From Malurus cyaneus samueli (Eukaryota; Chordata; Aves; Passeriformes; Maluridae), in contig CM019229.1 in the NCBI GenBank assembly GCA_009741485.1, positions 16,924-80,923 on the forward strand: a stretch of 64,000 nucleotides of DNA, read 5' to 3'. Every line of letters starts with the position of its first letter. The stretch's first letter is position 1. Positions 1 to 12,374 of this stretch are shown here, piece by piece. Below the pieces are notes generated by a model. The model did not search any database, was not told the origin of the DNA, and saw only the letters and a program-made list of their open reading frames with translations. The position numbers were made by a program, and so were the translations under genes.

Positions 1-389
1 CAGTTTGGGGCATGTATGGCAACCCCTATCCTGGGAAGCCAGGGAGAGGCAGGTCCTTCATGGTTTTCATAGCCAGCTTACAGAGAATGTGAATCACATC
101 AGCTATGTGAGATGATCCACCGCAGCAAAATCCATAGGCTGGCTCCATGATGTACAAAACTCTTCAAAACTCATAAGAATTCATATGTGAACTGCAGTAA
201 GAGACTCTATTGAGTCTTCAATAGAAAGAAAGGAGTAAGGCAAAAGAGTATGTTGCAAAACTGAATCTAATTAATAAAACTGGTCTCCCTTGTTTCTGTG
301 AAAGCCAAGGCCCAGTTGCCCAGGCTTCTGTGACCTCCCTGCTCTGGTCAGTTTGCAAGGTGCACATAAAAATGATTCTTTCTTTGCAG

Positions 390-443
390 GAGAAATGGGA
401 GACCAGGGATTCCCTGGGAAAGCAGGACCACCTGGTGCAAAAG
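390..443 (+). CDS. FCN: Ficolin exon, collagen-like, six triplets
   Basis: This 54-nt exon follows a TTTCTTTGCAG acceptor and ends at GTAATG. It starts and ends within a glycine codon (phase 1) and encodes six Gly-X-Y triplets ([18 protein letters not shown]). The 54-nt unit length and split-glycine phase are typical of collagen-type exons. Confidence 0.9.
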
Positions 444-3400
444 GTAATGTATAATGTGCAGCTCTAATCTGTAAATATCCCCAAGCTCAGGACAAGCATG
501 GGAAGAATGGGTCTATAGAGATGAACTGCAGGCTTGCCATAGTCTAAGAAAAGGGAGTCAAGTAGCATAGGCATAGCCTGATTTAGGGGTATGGCTCTTA
601 CATGGAGTGAGCACTAGAGTGTTCTTGAATGGGACCACAATACAGAAGATATCATTCTTCTCAAAATTTCCCACTGATCCTTACCAGCCCCCTAAAGTCA
701 GACCTCTCCCTATTCTCCACTCCTAACCTGCCTCCAGTACAAGCCTGCCTAAATGCCCCCCAGCTCTGAGGAGCTTTGGAGCTCTCTGTGGGGCTTTAGC
801 CCAGAGGCCTGATGCAGAGGTACTAAGCTGAGTGCTCGTTCTGTCAATTGACAGAGGCATTTTAAAGGACACCGACACCAACTGAAAGAATGGTCTTATT
901 TTACTATGAATATTAAAGAAAACAAAAGTAAATGATACATTCAATAAAACTACGCACTTGGCTTTGGCAAAAAGCAAAAAAAAAAGCAAGATAATGCACT
1001 TAATCATTACTGTATGAGAGACAGGATAATGACTGACAAAGATACATCATCAATTGCTTAAATACTTTACCACCATCCAGAGTCCGCAGTTACTGGGGAG
1101 CCCCATTTCGCAATGTGCACCTGGAGAACCCTTCCCAGCAATTGGGCAAATCCTATGCAGTGCATCCACCCATAGGTAAGGTCTCTGAATTCTCCCTGAA
1201 AGGGGGTCCAGTCCTTATGGGCCCAAATCAGCAAGCTGAGTTGGCTTAGTTATATTTTTAGCACAGAAATACCCCGATCTGATGGCACACTTCCTGACCA
1301 GCCAGCACCAGGGCTTGGCTGGGAGGGTTTTCTCCTTAAATACACTACAAACAAGCCTCTATTCATGTCAGTCGAGAAAGTTTCTTAAAATTATACGTTT
1401 CATGCAGATAACTACTCAAGGTTATAAACAGCTAGCATAAGTATCTTTGTCATCTATTTTAGCTAAATAATACTGATGGTGTTAGTCACTCAGTGCCCAG
1501 GATCCATCTTGTAAGGCTTGCTGCTCAGGCCTAAGCACATCAGTGCTTTCAGGAGCCTCCAGGCTTTGACTCAGTGTGCAATGCCCACCTGACCACAAGA
1601 ACGGGATCAAAGAACAGCAGCACACGATGAGATTTTCTCTGTAATAGGATGAATCCCTGAAAAGAGGAAGATGCCTGTTGAGAAACTGGCTTTCCCCACC
1701 ATGGCTTGCTTAGGACCTTCAGCAGGACGATACTTGGAAAAGTATCTCTTCTAAATGATCCAGCTCCCAGCATAATGGGGCATCTAGGAACCGAGCAGCA
1801 GTGCAGACTAGCAGAGAAGACACCTCTATTACATGTTGAATATGAAGTTATTTCCTGGCCAAAAGCACCCAAGACTTGAACTGAAACTCCAGCAGGAGAT
1901 AGACAAACCCACTGAAAAAGCAACTATTGATTGAAATCTTGTAAGTGTCTGACTGTAAACAGAAAGCCCCCACAAAGTCACTGAACTGTGAACTCCCCAT
2001 ACGTTCCTGGAGATGGAGCAGCAGTTCACTCTCCTCTGTATCCTGCTCTTCTTGCTGCTCCTAAGAGATAGGGCTGATCAAAAGAGCAGCCAAGCTGGGG
2101 CAGCAGCACCACGTGGGACACTCAGCTGAGCACTATAGCTTTGCACCTCTTGACAGCCTCTCCTGTACATTTGGGACATATAGAGGGACTGGAGCAGACA
2201 CTTGAGGAGCCACAAGAATTCATTTGCATTGGATAGTCTGTGATGACCCTTTTTTTCTTGTGTTTCGTAGGAGCAGCCGGAGAGCCTGGCCTCCCAGGAT
2301 TGAAGGGTAAATCATGCTATTCTGAGTTTATCACATGAACTGCTTTGTAAACTTCCACGCTGTGCTGTTCTGGTACAACACACAAGATGGGAGCAGTTAT
2401 AATGACTGGATGGGGCTGTTTGGTGACAGATGTACCTCATCGTAGGCTCTGCCCACAGGTGCTGTGGGTAGTCCTGCTCCCAAAGCAGATGTTCAGCAAC
2501 TGGTGCTGCTCTCAGCTCGGGCACCTGGTGCTGTCACCTGGCACCATCAGAAACCACAGTGCTGAGGGATCAGCCAGATTTGGGCAGAGCTCTAATATTT
2601 TCATGCTACGGCAAAATACAGAGGCTCAAAGGAAGTTCAGTTGCTGCTAGTGCCAGAGGAATGTCTCTACCAGCACTAGCAATAAGGTAGCAGAGAAACA
2701 TGGGTTTTTTCCTTTGTGCCATCATCCTCTATGTGAGGGCCACAGGCACCTGCCACTGAGCACTGTCTGCACTGTGGCTTTCCTCTCTGGAGTTTGGCTG
2801 GCAATCAATGGGTCCAACACTGCTGGCCTGGCAGATGGTTCTAGTGCTCCAATTGTCACTGCTTCTCCCAAACCACTGGCTAAAGCCCTTTGCCAGCAGC
2901 AATCACTCCCCTCCAGGGACTTGTGACTCTGCCTTCCCAAGGAGCATTTCCTCCTCCTTCACTCACTCACTCACTCACTCACTCACTCACTCACTCACTC
3001 ACTCACTCACTCACTCCTATCCCTCATGTCCCAGCCCAGTGGGACTCACTGGCACAAAATGTTGGTATCCAGCTCTTGGGCAGCAGCAGACAGACAGCCA
3101 GGTCCAACAGAGACACGTCTTATGCCAGTCTCACCATTTGGACCTTTAAGCCCTAAAACAGATGTCCATGGGAAATGGATCATACCAAATCCAACAGGCC
3201 AAGAGATGCAAGGCTGCTGCCCTCTGAGCACAATATGTGTATATGTGTATATATCTATCTGCAGTGTCCTCCCTCATAGCTACTCCCTGTACCTCTTGGT
3301 TAACCTGGAAAGCTGTTTCCAGTGTCTGAAGCTGCTGCATGTCATTGCTGTAGTTACAGGGGTTTGTGACTTGGGTTCCCACCTGCCCCTCTGTGCTTTC

Positions 3401-6400
3401 CTGGGTCTGTGCAGATGGGCTCGTGGGTCTCCTCTGGTGGGCCTGGTAGCAGCCAGGACAGAGTTTATATTGAATTACTCTTTCTGTCTGGTTTCTCTCT
3501 GAGCCAAGCACTTCCTCTAACATCACAGCTCTCCAATGCAGCAGGATTTGTCTTGGTGAATGTCGAATACTGGGGAACGGGAGAGCTGGGTGTGGAATGA
3601 GAGCAACTGATGGTGTTGTTTGTCCAACAGGAACAAAAGGAGAGCCTGGATATCCAGAAATATGGGGTGAGTTTCATCCTAGGTCTTCATGACATTGGTA
3701 TCAGCTTTGCAGAGTGGATGGTGGTGGTACCCACACCCGAAGTCAGGACAGGATAGGAATAGAAACAAATTCAGAGTAACACTGAAGGATGGAGTAAGGA
3801 AACACCACTGTTGTCTTTGCTTCTCACAGACGCATCTTCTGTGGGTCTACTCTGTACTCCAGCCATGCTGGGAAAGTCATGTCCTCTGAGCACCACTTAG
3901 ATGTTCTGTCCTCTGTGTATCCTGGAGGATATCTGAATTTTTTCAGAGACTCAGTGTCCTGATTTCTAGGATGAAAGCATTAGAAACAGCTGTATGGACA
4001 TGTGACTACTTCAAAGGCAGCTATACCCCCTTACTTTAAGTGGCACCCTTAATACATGTGAGTTCATATGTATGATAGTGCTCAGATTAACTTAATCATT
4101 GGAAGAAAAGAAGAAAAATAAGCAAGTTTCAGTCACCCCATCTGTCTCCAAGAGTCAAAGGAGAGCTATAACCTGCTCTGGCTACAACTGACTGCTGTAG
4201 AGTTATAACAACATGCGAAGACTCAGGCAGATCAAAGCTGCTGAAACACCTGAGAGACTCGGATACCACTGAACTGTCCCTTGCTGCCCCAGACACTTCT
4301 ACTGGGCATGTAAAACATTTGACTAATAAAGAAAAAGCAAGTCCAGGACCATCCCTCTGCTAGGGAGGTCACAAGACAGACTGGTACAGCTGTGTATCCA
4401 TGTATCACACACAGCACACTGGGACACCTGCACCACCATCTCTGAGCATCTCAGGCTTTCCCTACAACAGCTACTGATGCAGCTGTAAGCTGGGATGTCT
4501 GATAGGGACCATTCAGTCACCTGTGAATCCGAACTTCTGTCAGCAGGTATGGTTTTGGGGAGAAAAAAAGTATACATTATATATATAAATGTACATATTC
4601 AAAAGTATTGTGTGTCTTGGGGAGACTTCAGTATGGCCTTCCAGTACTTAAAGGCTGCTTATAAAAAAGCTGGAGGGTGACTTTTTAGATGGGCAGTGAC
4701 AGGACAATGGGGAACGATTTACAGCTAAAAGAGATTAGATATTAGGAGGAGATTTTTTACTCAGAAGGTGGTAAGACCCTGACACAGGCTGTCTGGAGAA
4801 GCTGTGGCTGCCCCACCCCTGGAAGAGTTCATGGCCAGGCTGGATGGGGCTTGGAGCAACCTGGTCTATTGGAAGGTGTCCCTGCCCATGGTAGGGTGGA
4901 ATGAGATGAGCTTTAAGGTTCCTTCCACCCCAAACCAGTCTGTGATTCTGTGATTCAATCCGTAGAGGATGAGGTGAACACTTTTCACTGCATCACAAGG
5001 AATTGACTCTGTGTGTCACCACTCCTTTGCTGTCAGCTACCCACACACTCTTTGTGCCCTCCTTGCATTCTGGAGCTCGGACAAGATCCTGGATCATGAA
5101 TTTGTCATACTCTTCAGAGCAGCTCCATAATCCAGACCACCAAAAGTCATTGCAGATGAGAAGAGTGTCAGCAGCTTAGACCATTTCTTTCATAGAAGCT
5201 GCCCATCTCCCCTGTAACATATGGACTCAGAAGCCATGGCAGGGTTTGGTTCCCAGAAGCTGTGCATTAAGATCCTGCAGTACAGCTGGGTGCTAAAGGG
5301 CTCAAAGGTTCAAGGATGGGGTGCTCACTGGATCAGTGAACATATTATAACTCTTTCCACTTCATCTCTTTCTCTGATTTGCACAGAACCCAGGAACTGC
5401 CAAGAACTCTTGGCCAAAGGGAAGATTTTGAGTGGCTGGTACACCATCTACCCCCAAGGCTGCAATGCCACCACTGTCTTCTGTGACATGGACATGGATG
5501 GTGGGGGATGGATTGTGAGTAGGATGAGGAGAGGGAGGTTTATATGTTCCTGCAGTGATTTTTGTTAAAGTTGCAAAGGATGGCCCAAAAATAGAAACAA
5601 AAGAGAGGAAAACACACAGCAGCTGAGGACATCCACAAGCCAGAGTGAATCCCTATGGATGCAGGGAATTCCCCCAGGAACTGTCTCTGGAAGCAGGCTG
5701 AGTGCCACAGACCCACTCCCTGCTTAAACCAGCAAGTAATTTCCTCCTCACTTCCAAGGGCAGATGGAGGAGATACTTGAGCAAGGGATTCTTGTGGGGT
5801 TCACTCCCCAGACACCCAGAGAAGTATCCTGATGCAGGGGAAGCATTTACCATGGTGGGCATGTCCCCCAGGTGCTGTGGATGCTTTTGACTGAGGGATG
5901 GGCTGATGGGGCTGAGGGTCTCTTTCAGGTCTTTCAGAGGCGCTGGGATGGGTCAGTGAACTTCTTGCGAGATTGGGATTCATACAAACGAGGCTTTGGC
6001 AACCAGCTGACTGAGTTCTGGATGGGGAATGACAACATCCACTTGCTTACCTCTCTGGGTAAGGTCAGCCTCTGTCCCCGGCTGGGGCCATGAGAGTCCA
6101 ATCCCTGTACCACACTGAGTCATTGCAGACCTCTGAGCTTTCCAAATCCATCTGAGGCCTGCACTGTTCATCCCAAACAAGATGCAGGCTCTTGCAGCCC
6201 ATTGCATACAAGAAATTGCACGCTACAGAAAAGCAAAACTAGAAATCAGGGAAGAGAATGAGCTGGCTGCATGATCTACCCTGGACACAGGCCAACACTA
6301 CTTGGAATGCTTGTGATGGCATCGTCTTGTCTACACATAGCCTTGTAGTCACAGCTGTGTGCAGGACCACTGGGCACATGCCTTCACATGCTTTCAGTGC

Positions 6401-7855
6401 CCATGACCACCCAATATTGTATATGAAAAGGTGCTTCCCTGGAAAACCATCAAAGGTATAGGAGAGTCTGCAGGAATTTTAAATAAATCAAAATCTCTGA
6501 AGTAGTGGAAGCTCTTCTGAAGTTAGCTCACAGCTCCTTAAACCCTCCCCCTTGAAATCCAGTGGTACACCCACCATTCACCTGCACCATTGCTGTCCAT
6601 CTTCTCTTCTAGGACCCTGTGAACTCCGCATTGACCTGAGAGACTTTGAGAACAACTACTATTTTGCCAAGTATGCCTCATTCAGAGTTTTAGGGGAGTC
6701 GGAGAAATACAGACTAGTTCTAGGAGACTTCCTTGGTGGAAATGCTGGTAAGTTCAAGGCAGCTCACTGGGAAAGTCTGTTTCCTAGAGCATTTCAGAAG
6801 TGTTCAGCTTGTGTGCAAATGTATCATGCAAACAGCTTATATTAGCTACATTTTGAGTTATTTTTTAAAACTGGCTATGGGACCTCAGGTACTGAATGAC
6901 TTCTGAGTACAGGGATGGAGAGAGACACCCATCATTCAAAGAAGTGTGACAGATCATTACCTACAAGCCCAGCCACATGATTTAACACCAAATGAGCCTG
7001 GTTCTGAGCAGTACCCAATACAATTGACCTTCCAACAACTCTGCAACAGCCAGGCCAAGTTCTGTGTTTGGCTACATTGGCAGGAGAGATTTGCCCATGA
7101 GGTTTGGCATTTCCAGGGCTGGGGTGCTGTTCAACACTTGTAGCATCAGCACTGCACCCTCTTAATACCTGATGTTTTGGGTTTTTTAAAAAGTAAACAA
7201 ATCTTCAAAACTCAATATCTATCACACAGGGATAAGTGAAACCAACACCTGAGAGAGCAGTGCTCTGGATTTTTTTGGCTTTGTGCACTGCAACCCTGTC
7301 TAGTAATTCAGACCTCAGTGTGTCTGCAGAGAACTTGAGTATTGCAAGAGAAATGACACCTGTGTACCTGTGAGGAGAGCCCAGCCCATCTGATTCACAA
7401 GCATAGATAAATTCTCCATGTGTTTTAACAGAGCTCAGGATGCTTCTTTGATCCAAGACAAGGAGGAAACCTGGGCAATAGAACAGCAGGATTTATTCAA
7501 TCTGCCTTGTACCTGGCAAGGGCCACTGGCACTCACAGAGGTGCACAGACATGTCAGTCCTGTTTGTGATCCCTACTGCAATAACTGTGAATGTGTGCTC
7601 TCTGCAGGAGACTCTTTATCGTACCATAGGGACATGCCATTTTCAACAACAGATCAGGACAATGACATGAGCTCCTTTAACTGTGCCACAGAATACAAGG
7701 GAGCATGGTGGTACAATGACTGCCATTATTCCAACCTGAATGGGATATACTGGATGGGCATGCACAGGAGCTACGCTGATGGCATCAACTGGAAGACAGG
7801 CAAAGAATACCACTACTCCTATAAGCGAACAGAAATGAAATTCAGGCCAGTTTAA
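390..7855 (+). CDS. FCN: Ficolin gene, 3' seven coding exons (5' end outside window)
   Basis: Ficolins are secreted oligomeric lectins. Their fibrinogen-like heads bind acetylated sugars on microbes and their collagen stalk recruits MASP proteases of the lectin complement pathway. Seven exons join in frame: 390-443, 2271-2306, 3631-3666, 5387-5514, 5929-6058, 6613-6747 and 7608-7855. Each is bounded by AG/GT and the phases are compatible (1,1,1,0,1,1). The first three encode Gly-X-Y triplets. The other four encode a full fibrinogen-like domain, with the GGGW motif, the VFQRR..DGSV..F.RDW block, FWMGND, a DQDND calcium-site motif, GAWWY..CH..NLNG, GINW and a terminal K.RPV before TAA. This gives 255 residues from the first collagen codon to the stop. 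The signal peptide and N-terminal cysteines must lie upstream. Unusual: the domain shows six cysteines, including one in the GPCELR segment. Family assignment is secure; the FCN1/2/3 orthology is not. Confidence 0.95.
444..2270 (+). other. FCN: Ficolin intron, no further feature seen
   Basis: The interval between the first two visible collagen exons. I saw no coding exon, clear CR1 or intact LTR in it. Short open frames here are incidental. Confidence 0.7.
2271..2306 (+). CDS. FCN: Ficolin exon, collagen-like, four triplets
   Basis: A 36-nt exon between a TTTCGTAG acceptor and a GTAAAT donor. It keeps the split-glycine phase 1 and encodes [12 protein letters not shown]. Together with the flanking exons it lengthens the collagen stalk. 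Confidence 0.9.
2958..3016 (+). repeat. (TCAC)n tetranucleotide microsatellite
   Basis: About 14 uninterrupted ACTC/TCAC units in a ficolin intron. Their perfection suggests a length-polymorphic locus. Confidence 0.97.
3631..3666 (+). CDS. FCN: Ficolin exon, end of collagen stalk
   Basis: A 36-nt exon (acceptor CCAACAG, donor GTGAGT, phase 1 at both ends). It encodes three final Gly-X-Y triplets (GTK GEP GYP) and then a non-collagenous EIW linker. This is where the stalk joins the neck of the fibrinogen-like head. Confidence 0.9.
4620..4956 (+). repeat. CR1 LINE 3' fragment, + orientation
   Basis: The segment has the standard CR1 3' order: GGAGACTTCAGTATGGCC, GACAGGACAA, TAGATATTAGGAGGAGATTTTTTACTC, AGCTGTGGCTGCCCCA, TTGGAGCAACCTGGTCTA. 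It ends in the diagnostic tandem octamer (TGTGATTC)n. It is 5'-truncated and lies in the last collagen-side intron of the ficolin gene. Confidence 0.93.
5387..5514 (+). CDS. FCN: Ficolin exon, start of fibrinogen-like domain
   Basis: A 128-nt exon (acceptor TTTGCACAG, donor GTGAGT) entering in phase 1 and leaving in phase 0. It opens the head domain with RNCQELL and runs to [10 protein letters not shown]. Three cysteines are visible (NCQ, GCN, FCD). An Asn-Ala-Thr sequon beside the second cysteine could be N-glycosylated. Confidence 0.94.
5929..6058 (+). CDS. FCN: Ficolin exon, fibrinogen-like domain core
   Basis: A 130-nt exon (acceptor CTCTTTCAG, donor GTAAGG). It encodes the most conserved block of the domain: [23 protein letters not shown] and [13 protein letters not shown]. 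It leaves in phase 1. Confidence 0.95.
6613..6747 (+). CDS. FCN: Ficolin exon with an additional cysteine
   Basis: A 135-nt exon (acceptor CTTCTAG, donor GTAAGT), phase 1 in and out. It encodes [21 protein letters not shown] through [11 protein letters not shown] in the usual ficolin order. The Cys in GPCELR sits where the ficolins I know lack one, so it may be unpaired. Confidence 0.93.
7608..7855 (+). CDS. FCN: Ficolin last exon with stop codon
   Basis: The exon follows CTCTCTGCAG and carries 82 codons including TAA. It holds the DQDND calcium-site motif, the disulfide pair in NCATEY and [21 protein letters not shown] and the terminal MKFRPV. These complete the ligand-binding half of the head. 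No canonical AATAAA is visible before the LTR block that begins near 8.1 kb, so the 3' end is not placed. Confidence 0.95.
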
Positions 7856-8123
7856 CATGGTGAGAGGGTGCCTGATTAGCTCCAAGAGGTGCCACTCACC
7901 AGCCAAGTGAAGACACAAAACATGATGTCTGAGGACAAAAATGGACCAGAAAGGATATTACAGGCTGTGCCTTCTTGCCCACAGCAGGATTTTTGAAGAC
8001 GGAAGATATCAGTGCTGGTTTGAGCTCCTGTAAACTCTCACCCTGACTCTCACTCTGACTGACTACCTCCAGCAGCCCCACTAATGCTGACACTGAGCCC
8101 AAGCATATTTTTCTGAAAACTCC

Positions 8124-9588
8124 CGGTTGGAGGTCAGGATTTTTCCATTTTCTTTCTCTCTCTTAGGGAATTTTCTCCCAGCTGTTGCCTAAGAGATGGT
8201 AACTACCAATACTTAAGAGATAAAAGATATGTGGCCGGGGGAGCAGGAGGAGGAAGGGGTGCACCTGGCTGCACTTTTCTTATCTGAGGGGTTTCTCTTG
8301 GGAAGGTGGTGGAGGTTAAGATTTCTCCTTTTATTTTCAGTCTTGGAGAATTTTTTCCCCATTTTGTTACTAAGATAAACTAATGGGTGTGTCGTTTCCT
8401 GAATAGCCAAGTGCTCAAAAGAAACAAAAGAAGTTGCCAAGCCCTGGGGGGGAAGAAGGACTCCTCGAGGCACCCCTCCTATCTGACAATATTTCTCTCT
8501 GTAGAGAGCAGAGTTCCCGCAAAAATTTGAGCATGAGAAAAAGATGTGAGGGGGAGGAGAACAGCCCACTTCTCGCCCTGCTTGGCTTAGGGGAGGGCAG
8601 TGGACCTGCTGCCTGCAGGAGAGAGCTCACCTGCCGCTGCTGCAAAGCCCAGCGTCCAGCCATAAATTCCTACCTCCTGCACTAGAACTTCAGCTCCCCT
8701 GCCTCGCCGGGACCTCCTGTGATTTTCCAGCTACAACAGCCGAATTCTAACACAACTTGTCTACAGCCGCGGCATTCTGCTCGTCTCTTTGCCCATCTAA
8801 CTGCTCCAAACTTCTTGCTACAGCTCCTCCAACTATCCAAATAAAGCACCAAAATGAACTCCCCCTATAAATTCATAAAAAAACTCATCTCCATCCGTTT
8901 CTGCCCTGCGCCCACCATTAGCCATAAAAAAAAAAAAACCTTAAAACAGCCGGGACCCGCTCCACAGCGCCCCCTGCAGCCGCAGAGAAACCATCGCACC
9001 CTCCCTGCCTGGCTGGGAGCCAACAGCGCCCCTGCCGGCTGGGACCGTAACTGCACCAAAGGGGAGAGTGTGGCAGCCCAAAAAAAATCTATCACTCAGT
9101 TCATAATTAAGTAGTTATTGATATAGTTATTGTTACTTATTTTACCTTGTTATACATATAAATAAAAATTATTATTCCCTTTTTCCCATATCTTTGCCTG
9201 AAAGCCCTGTAATTTCAAAATTATAATAATTCAGAGGGAAGGGAGGTCATATTCACCACACCAAAAGAAGTCCCTGCCTTCATTAACAAACACCTGTCTT
9301 TCAAACCAAGACAGAAGGGCAGACATCTCGTGAGATTTGGGCTGGAGGGAAGGGGCTGGGCGTAGGTCCTAGCGCTCTCTCTCTTGGGATTGGAAGGAAC
9401 AGCTGAGCTGCTGCTTACCACGGGGAGAATTCACCGCCACGGCAGAACCCAGCCCTGTGCTGCTTCTTCCTTACTGTGGGTGAGCTTTTGTTCATAACAG
9501 CAGCCGTGTAACTGGGACCTTATTAAACTTGATCTGACTGGAAAGGACCTTCACCATTTATTTAGGTGCCTCAGGTTAAAACCGGGAC
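8124..9588 (+). repeat. Older LTR, interrupted by a younger LTR (tentative)
   Basis: The 8124-8306 sequence begins GTTGGAGGTCAGGATTT, resembling the start of the intact LTR at 8307. After that LTR and its target duplication, 9319-9588 resumes LTR-like sequence, including CTTATTAAACTTG and a terminal GGTTAAAACC. I infer an older, related LTR that received the younger insertion. Its outer boundaries are approximate. Confidence 0.4.
8307..9313 (+). repeat. Solo LTR, 1007 bp, with 5-bp TSD GAAGG
   Basis: Starts TGGTGGAGGTTAAG and ends TTCAAACCAAGACA. Identical GAAGG lies on both sides (8302-8306 and 9314-9318). A second copy of the same family in opposite orientation is at 26918-27856. The two share the start, the CCTGCTTGGC/CCTGCTGCCTGCAG core and the end block GCCTGAAAG..CAAACC. 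The 5-bp duplication fits an ERVL- or ERV1-type integrase. No internal viral genes flank it. Confidence 0.9.
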
Positions 9589-10045
9589 CCCTTCCCCCTT
9601 CCCCCAGGCCATGCGTATCTCCCTGGCTGCATACAGCCGCTGCTATGGAGAAGCCGCTGCCGCTGCACAGCCCAGCTGTTCTCTGCTGCTGCTTCGGGCT
9701 TTTTCACTACACTCTAACCAAGTACTCTGTGTCCATTGCAACCCATGCGGCTCCCACTAAAGTTGTGGACTTTTTTGATACACTTTGTTTGCTACCCAGG
9801 CAGTGTGCCTGCCTTTGCTGCCCCAGTCACTGCTCTGAGGTTCCTGCCATTTTATCACCCAGGCCCAAAGCCAGCTTCAGCCACTCTTCCAGGGTATTTT
9901 TATAGACCTCATTAGCTGCTGTGGACCAAGAGCTGTATGCAAAATAGTCTCTTCAGAAGCATGTGTGGTACCAAAACACTACAGCAGATCAAGACAAGCC
10001 TTGCATATGTGGACGCCATGTATTGCCCACAGTGCCAATGTCTTC

Positions 10046-10843
10046 TGATGCCCGAAAAAGCCTAGAAATGAAACCCCATAGACTGGTGTCTGTAGAGCAG
10101 GTATTTGTTTATTACAGCTCTGGTGCAGCGCTGGAGGTGAGGAGGATTTCTCCTCCTAACCCACCTGCCTTCACTTCAAATTAGCACATATTTACACAGT
10201 AAGCATGGTGTAACATGAACATTGTCACTGTCCCCCATACGCCCACCATACACCCATCACTATACATGGGCATGGAAATACATGATATCACAGTTCTGCA
10301 AGTGCACATGGGTCATCCTCAATTCAGTGGTCGCGGGGATCTCCCTCTAATGAGAGACCATCCTCTTCATCATGGTGGACTTTTCACCTTTGTCTTCAGG
10401 GCACGCGCAGTTGTGATGTTTATGGGTTTTTTCCTGTCCTCCAAGTCGTAATTTCCAATTATTTTGTTGACTGTCCCGTGCTTCTGCCAAGTTCTCATTA
10501 GTGCTCTCTGCTGTTCTTTGTTTATAGCATCTACCTGTCTACTTTCTTCAGAACTCTTCTGATTTATACCTCTTGGTGATTTCACGTATCTATGTACTAA
10601 TCCAGCTGGTTAGATTATGTGCAGCTGGTACACTATATGTTGCTAATACACTATAAAAAAACTTATAGCAATATATATATAAGCTATCATTGATAATATA
10701 TTGAAAGTGATTACATTATATTTTAATAATATGTAAAAAGTTATTACATTCTTATATTGATAACATATAAAAAGGCAATAGAAAGTTTTGAGTTAATAGG
10801 CCTCATAAGCATCTTGTCACTTTGATACAGACCATATGTATCA
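10046..10843 (-). repeat. Solo LTR, 798 bp, with 4-bp TSD CTTC (class I-like)
   Basis: On the - strand it runs TGATACATATGG to CGGGCATCA. CTTC is duplicated at 10042-10045 and 10844-10847. A second copy, opposite in orientation, is at 51653-52467. A reverse-complement AATAAA near 10110 marks the polyadenylation region. The AT-rich TATATATATA stretch near 10.67 kb lies within the U3. The 4-bp duplication is typical of gammaretrovirus-like (class I) elements. Confidence 0.92.
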
Positions 10844-11069
10844 CTTCCATTTCACCCTATTTTCAGTAGCATTTGAGGGCTATGTGCTGGTGGGGGGATG
10901 CAGTTCATCCAGTTCATGTGTTGTATTTGACTGTTAGCAGAAATGGGTCTCTTCTTCCGGCGCTGGTGCTGCTGGACTCCTCCCCACAGCTGACACAGAA
11001 GAGTGAGTGCTGTCCCCTGCAGGGACAGACAGAGACGGTGGAAACAGAGTATTTCTTGTGTTGTGTTCC

Positions 11070-11627
11070 TGTTGTGGGTTGACCCTATCACTCCCTTTCC
11101 CTCTGGGCCGGGGGGGGGGGGGGGGGGGGGGGGGTAAGATGGCGAAGCCAGCGGGTGAGATAAAGTAGTTTTATTATTAGCTAAATACAATATAAGCAAA
11201 GACTGCGCGCGGAAAAAGTAAAGGCAAAGAAAGAAATCAATCTCTACTTCCCATTAGCAGCGTTGTTCGGGCACTTCCCGGGAAGCAGGGCTTCAGCACG
11301 TGTAGTGGTTGCTCTGGAAGGCAAACATTGAAAACTCATGAATGCCCCCCCTTTCCCTCTCTCTCTCCTCGCTTATATATCTGAGCTGATGTCATATGGT
11401 GTGGAATATCCCTTTGGTTGTTTTGGGTCAGCTGGCCTAGTCCTGTCCCCTCCCAGGATCTTGCCCACTGCCATCTCTTTGAGGGGGAAGGAATGTCAGA
11501 GGGACAGCGCTGCTTGGCAATAGCCAAAACACTTCTCAGTGTTCTCAGTTCTCAGCCCCTGTCCAGCCACTCATGCAAAGCACAGCACTGGGAGGGCTTG
11601 AGCTTTACCTCACTCAGACCCAATACA
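11070..11627 (-). repeat. Solo LTR, 558 bp, with 5-bp TSD GTTCC
   Basis: The + strand edges are TGTTGTGGGTTGACCC and ACCCAATACA, flanked by GTTCC at 11065-11069 and 11628-11632. Orientation is read as - because a TATATAAG box (about 11373) and an AATAAA (about 11168) occur in that order on the - strand. A run of 25 G lies inside it. Confidence 0.85.
11110..11134. repeat. Poly-G run, 25 nt
   Basis: An uninterrupted guanine homopolymer inside the LTR at 11070-11627. Such runs are prone to sequencing length error. Confidence 0.97.
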
Positions 11628-12374
11628 GTTCCTAAGGATCCTGGGTTTATTTCACTATGTGTTGCACAGATAGGCAGGAAGTGCAGCTCCAGCCCTACAA
11701 GACTGAATCCAAACCCTGTGGGTGAGAAAAGTGAGGTCACTCAGCCCACCACAGCAACAGCGTGCTAAGAAATATGGTTTCCATCTCCCCACTCACTAGG
11801 TGCTGTCTCAGTTTAATTCTTCTTAGCTACACAAGAAAGTGTGTGTCTGAGTAAAGAAGTGCACACTGAAAACCCTCTAGTCACTTCTCCCTCTCCAGGT
11901 GCTCCATCTTGTTTTTCTCCTACTCCTGATCAGCTTCGCATGCCTTCAGCAGGAGCAAGAGCAAGGTCCCAGAGCATGCAGCTGTACCTCACCCATCAGC
12001 TGCTGATGCCATCTTTCAGGTGTAGCTTCTCAGAGGCCTAAGGTGCTACTAAGAGCTCCTCTGCAGAATGTATGAGCAGGTGCTAACATACTTAGCTTTA
12101 ACCTAGGTAAAAATGCTAAATCCCCAATTTCTGCTCTCCTTTAGCCTCTTCTGCTACTACACAGAAACCTTCCATGTTTACATTCTGTTTGTGAAGGACA
12201 CTGATGTTAGAGGGATTAAGAGAACACCAAGAGCTATTTATCCAAGCCCATATGGTCCATATTCCCAGATCACCATATGACTACATAAAAGAAATATTCA
12301 GGTATGACAAGCTATCACCAGTGCTAGGTGAGGTGATTTGGACCTGGCTGCAGAGTGAAATTATCCCGAGTCCC

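Noticed and set aside
2808..3156. SLTH-repeat peptides on the + strand
   Set aside because: Translation of the (TCAC)n microsatellite within a ficolin intron.
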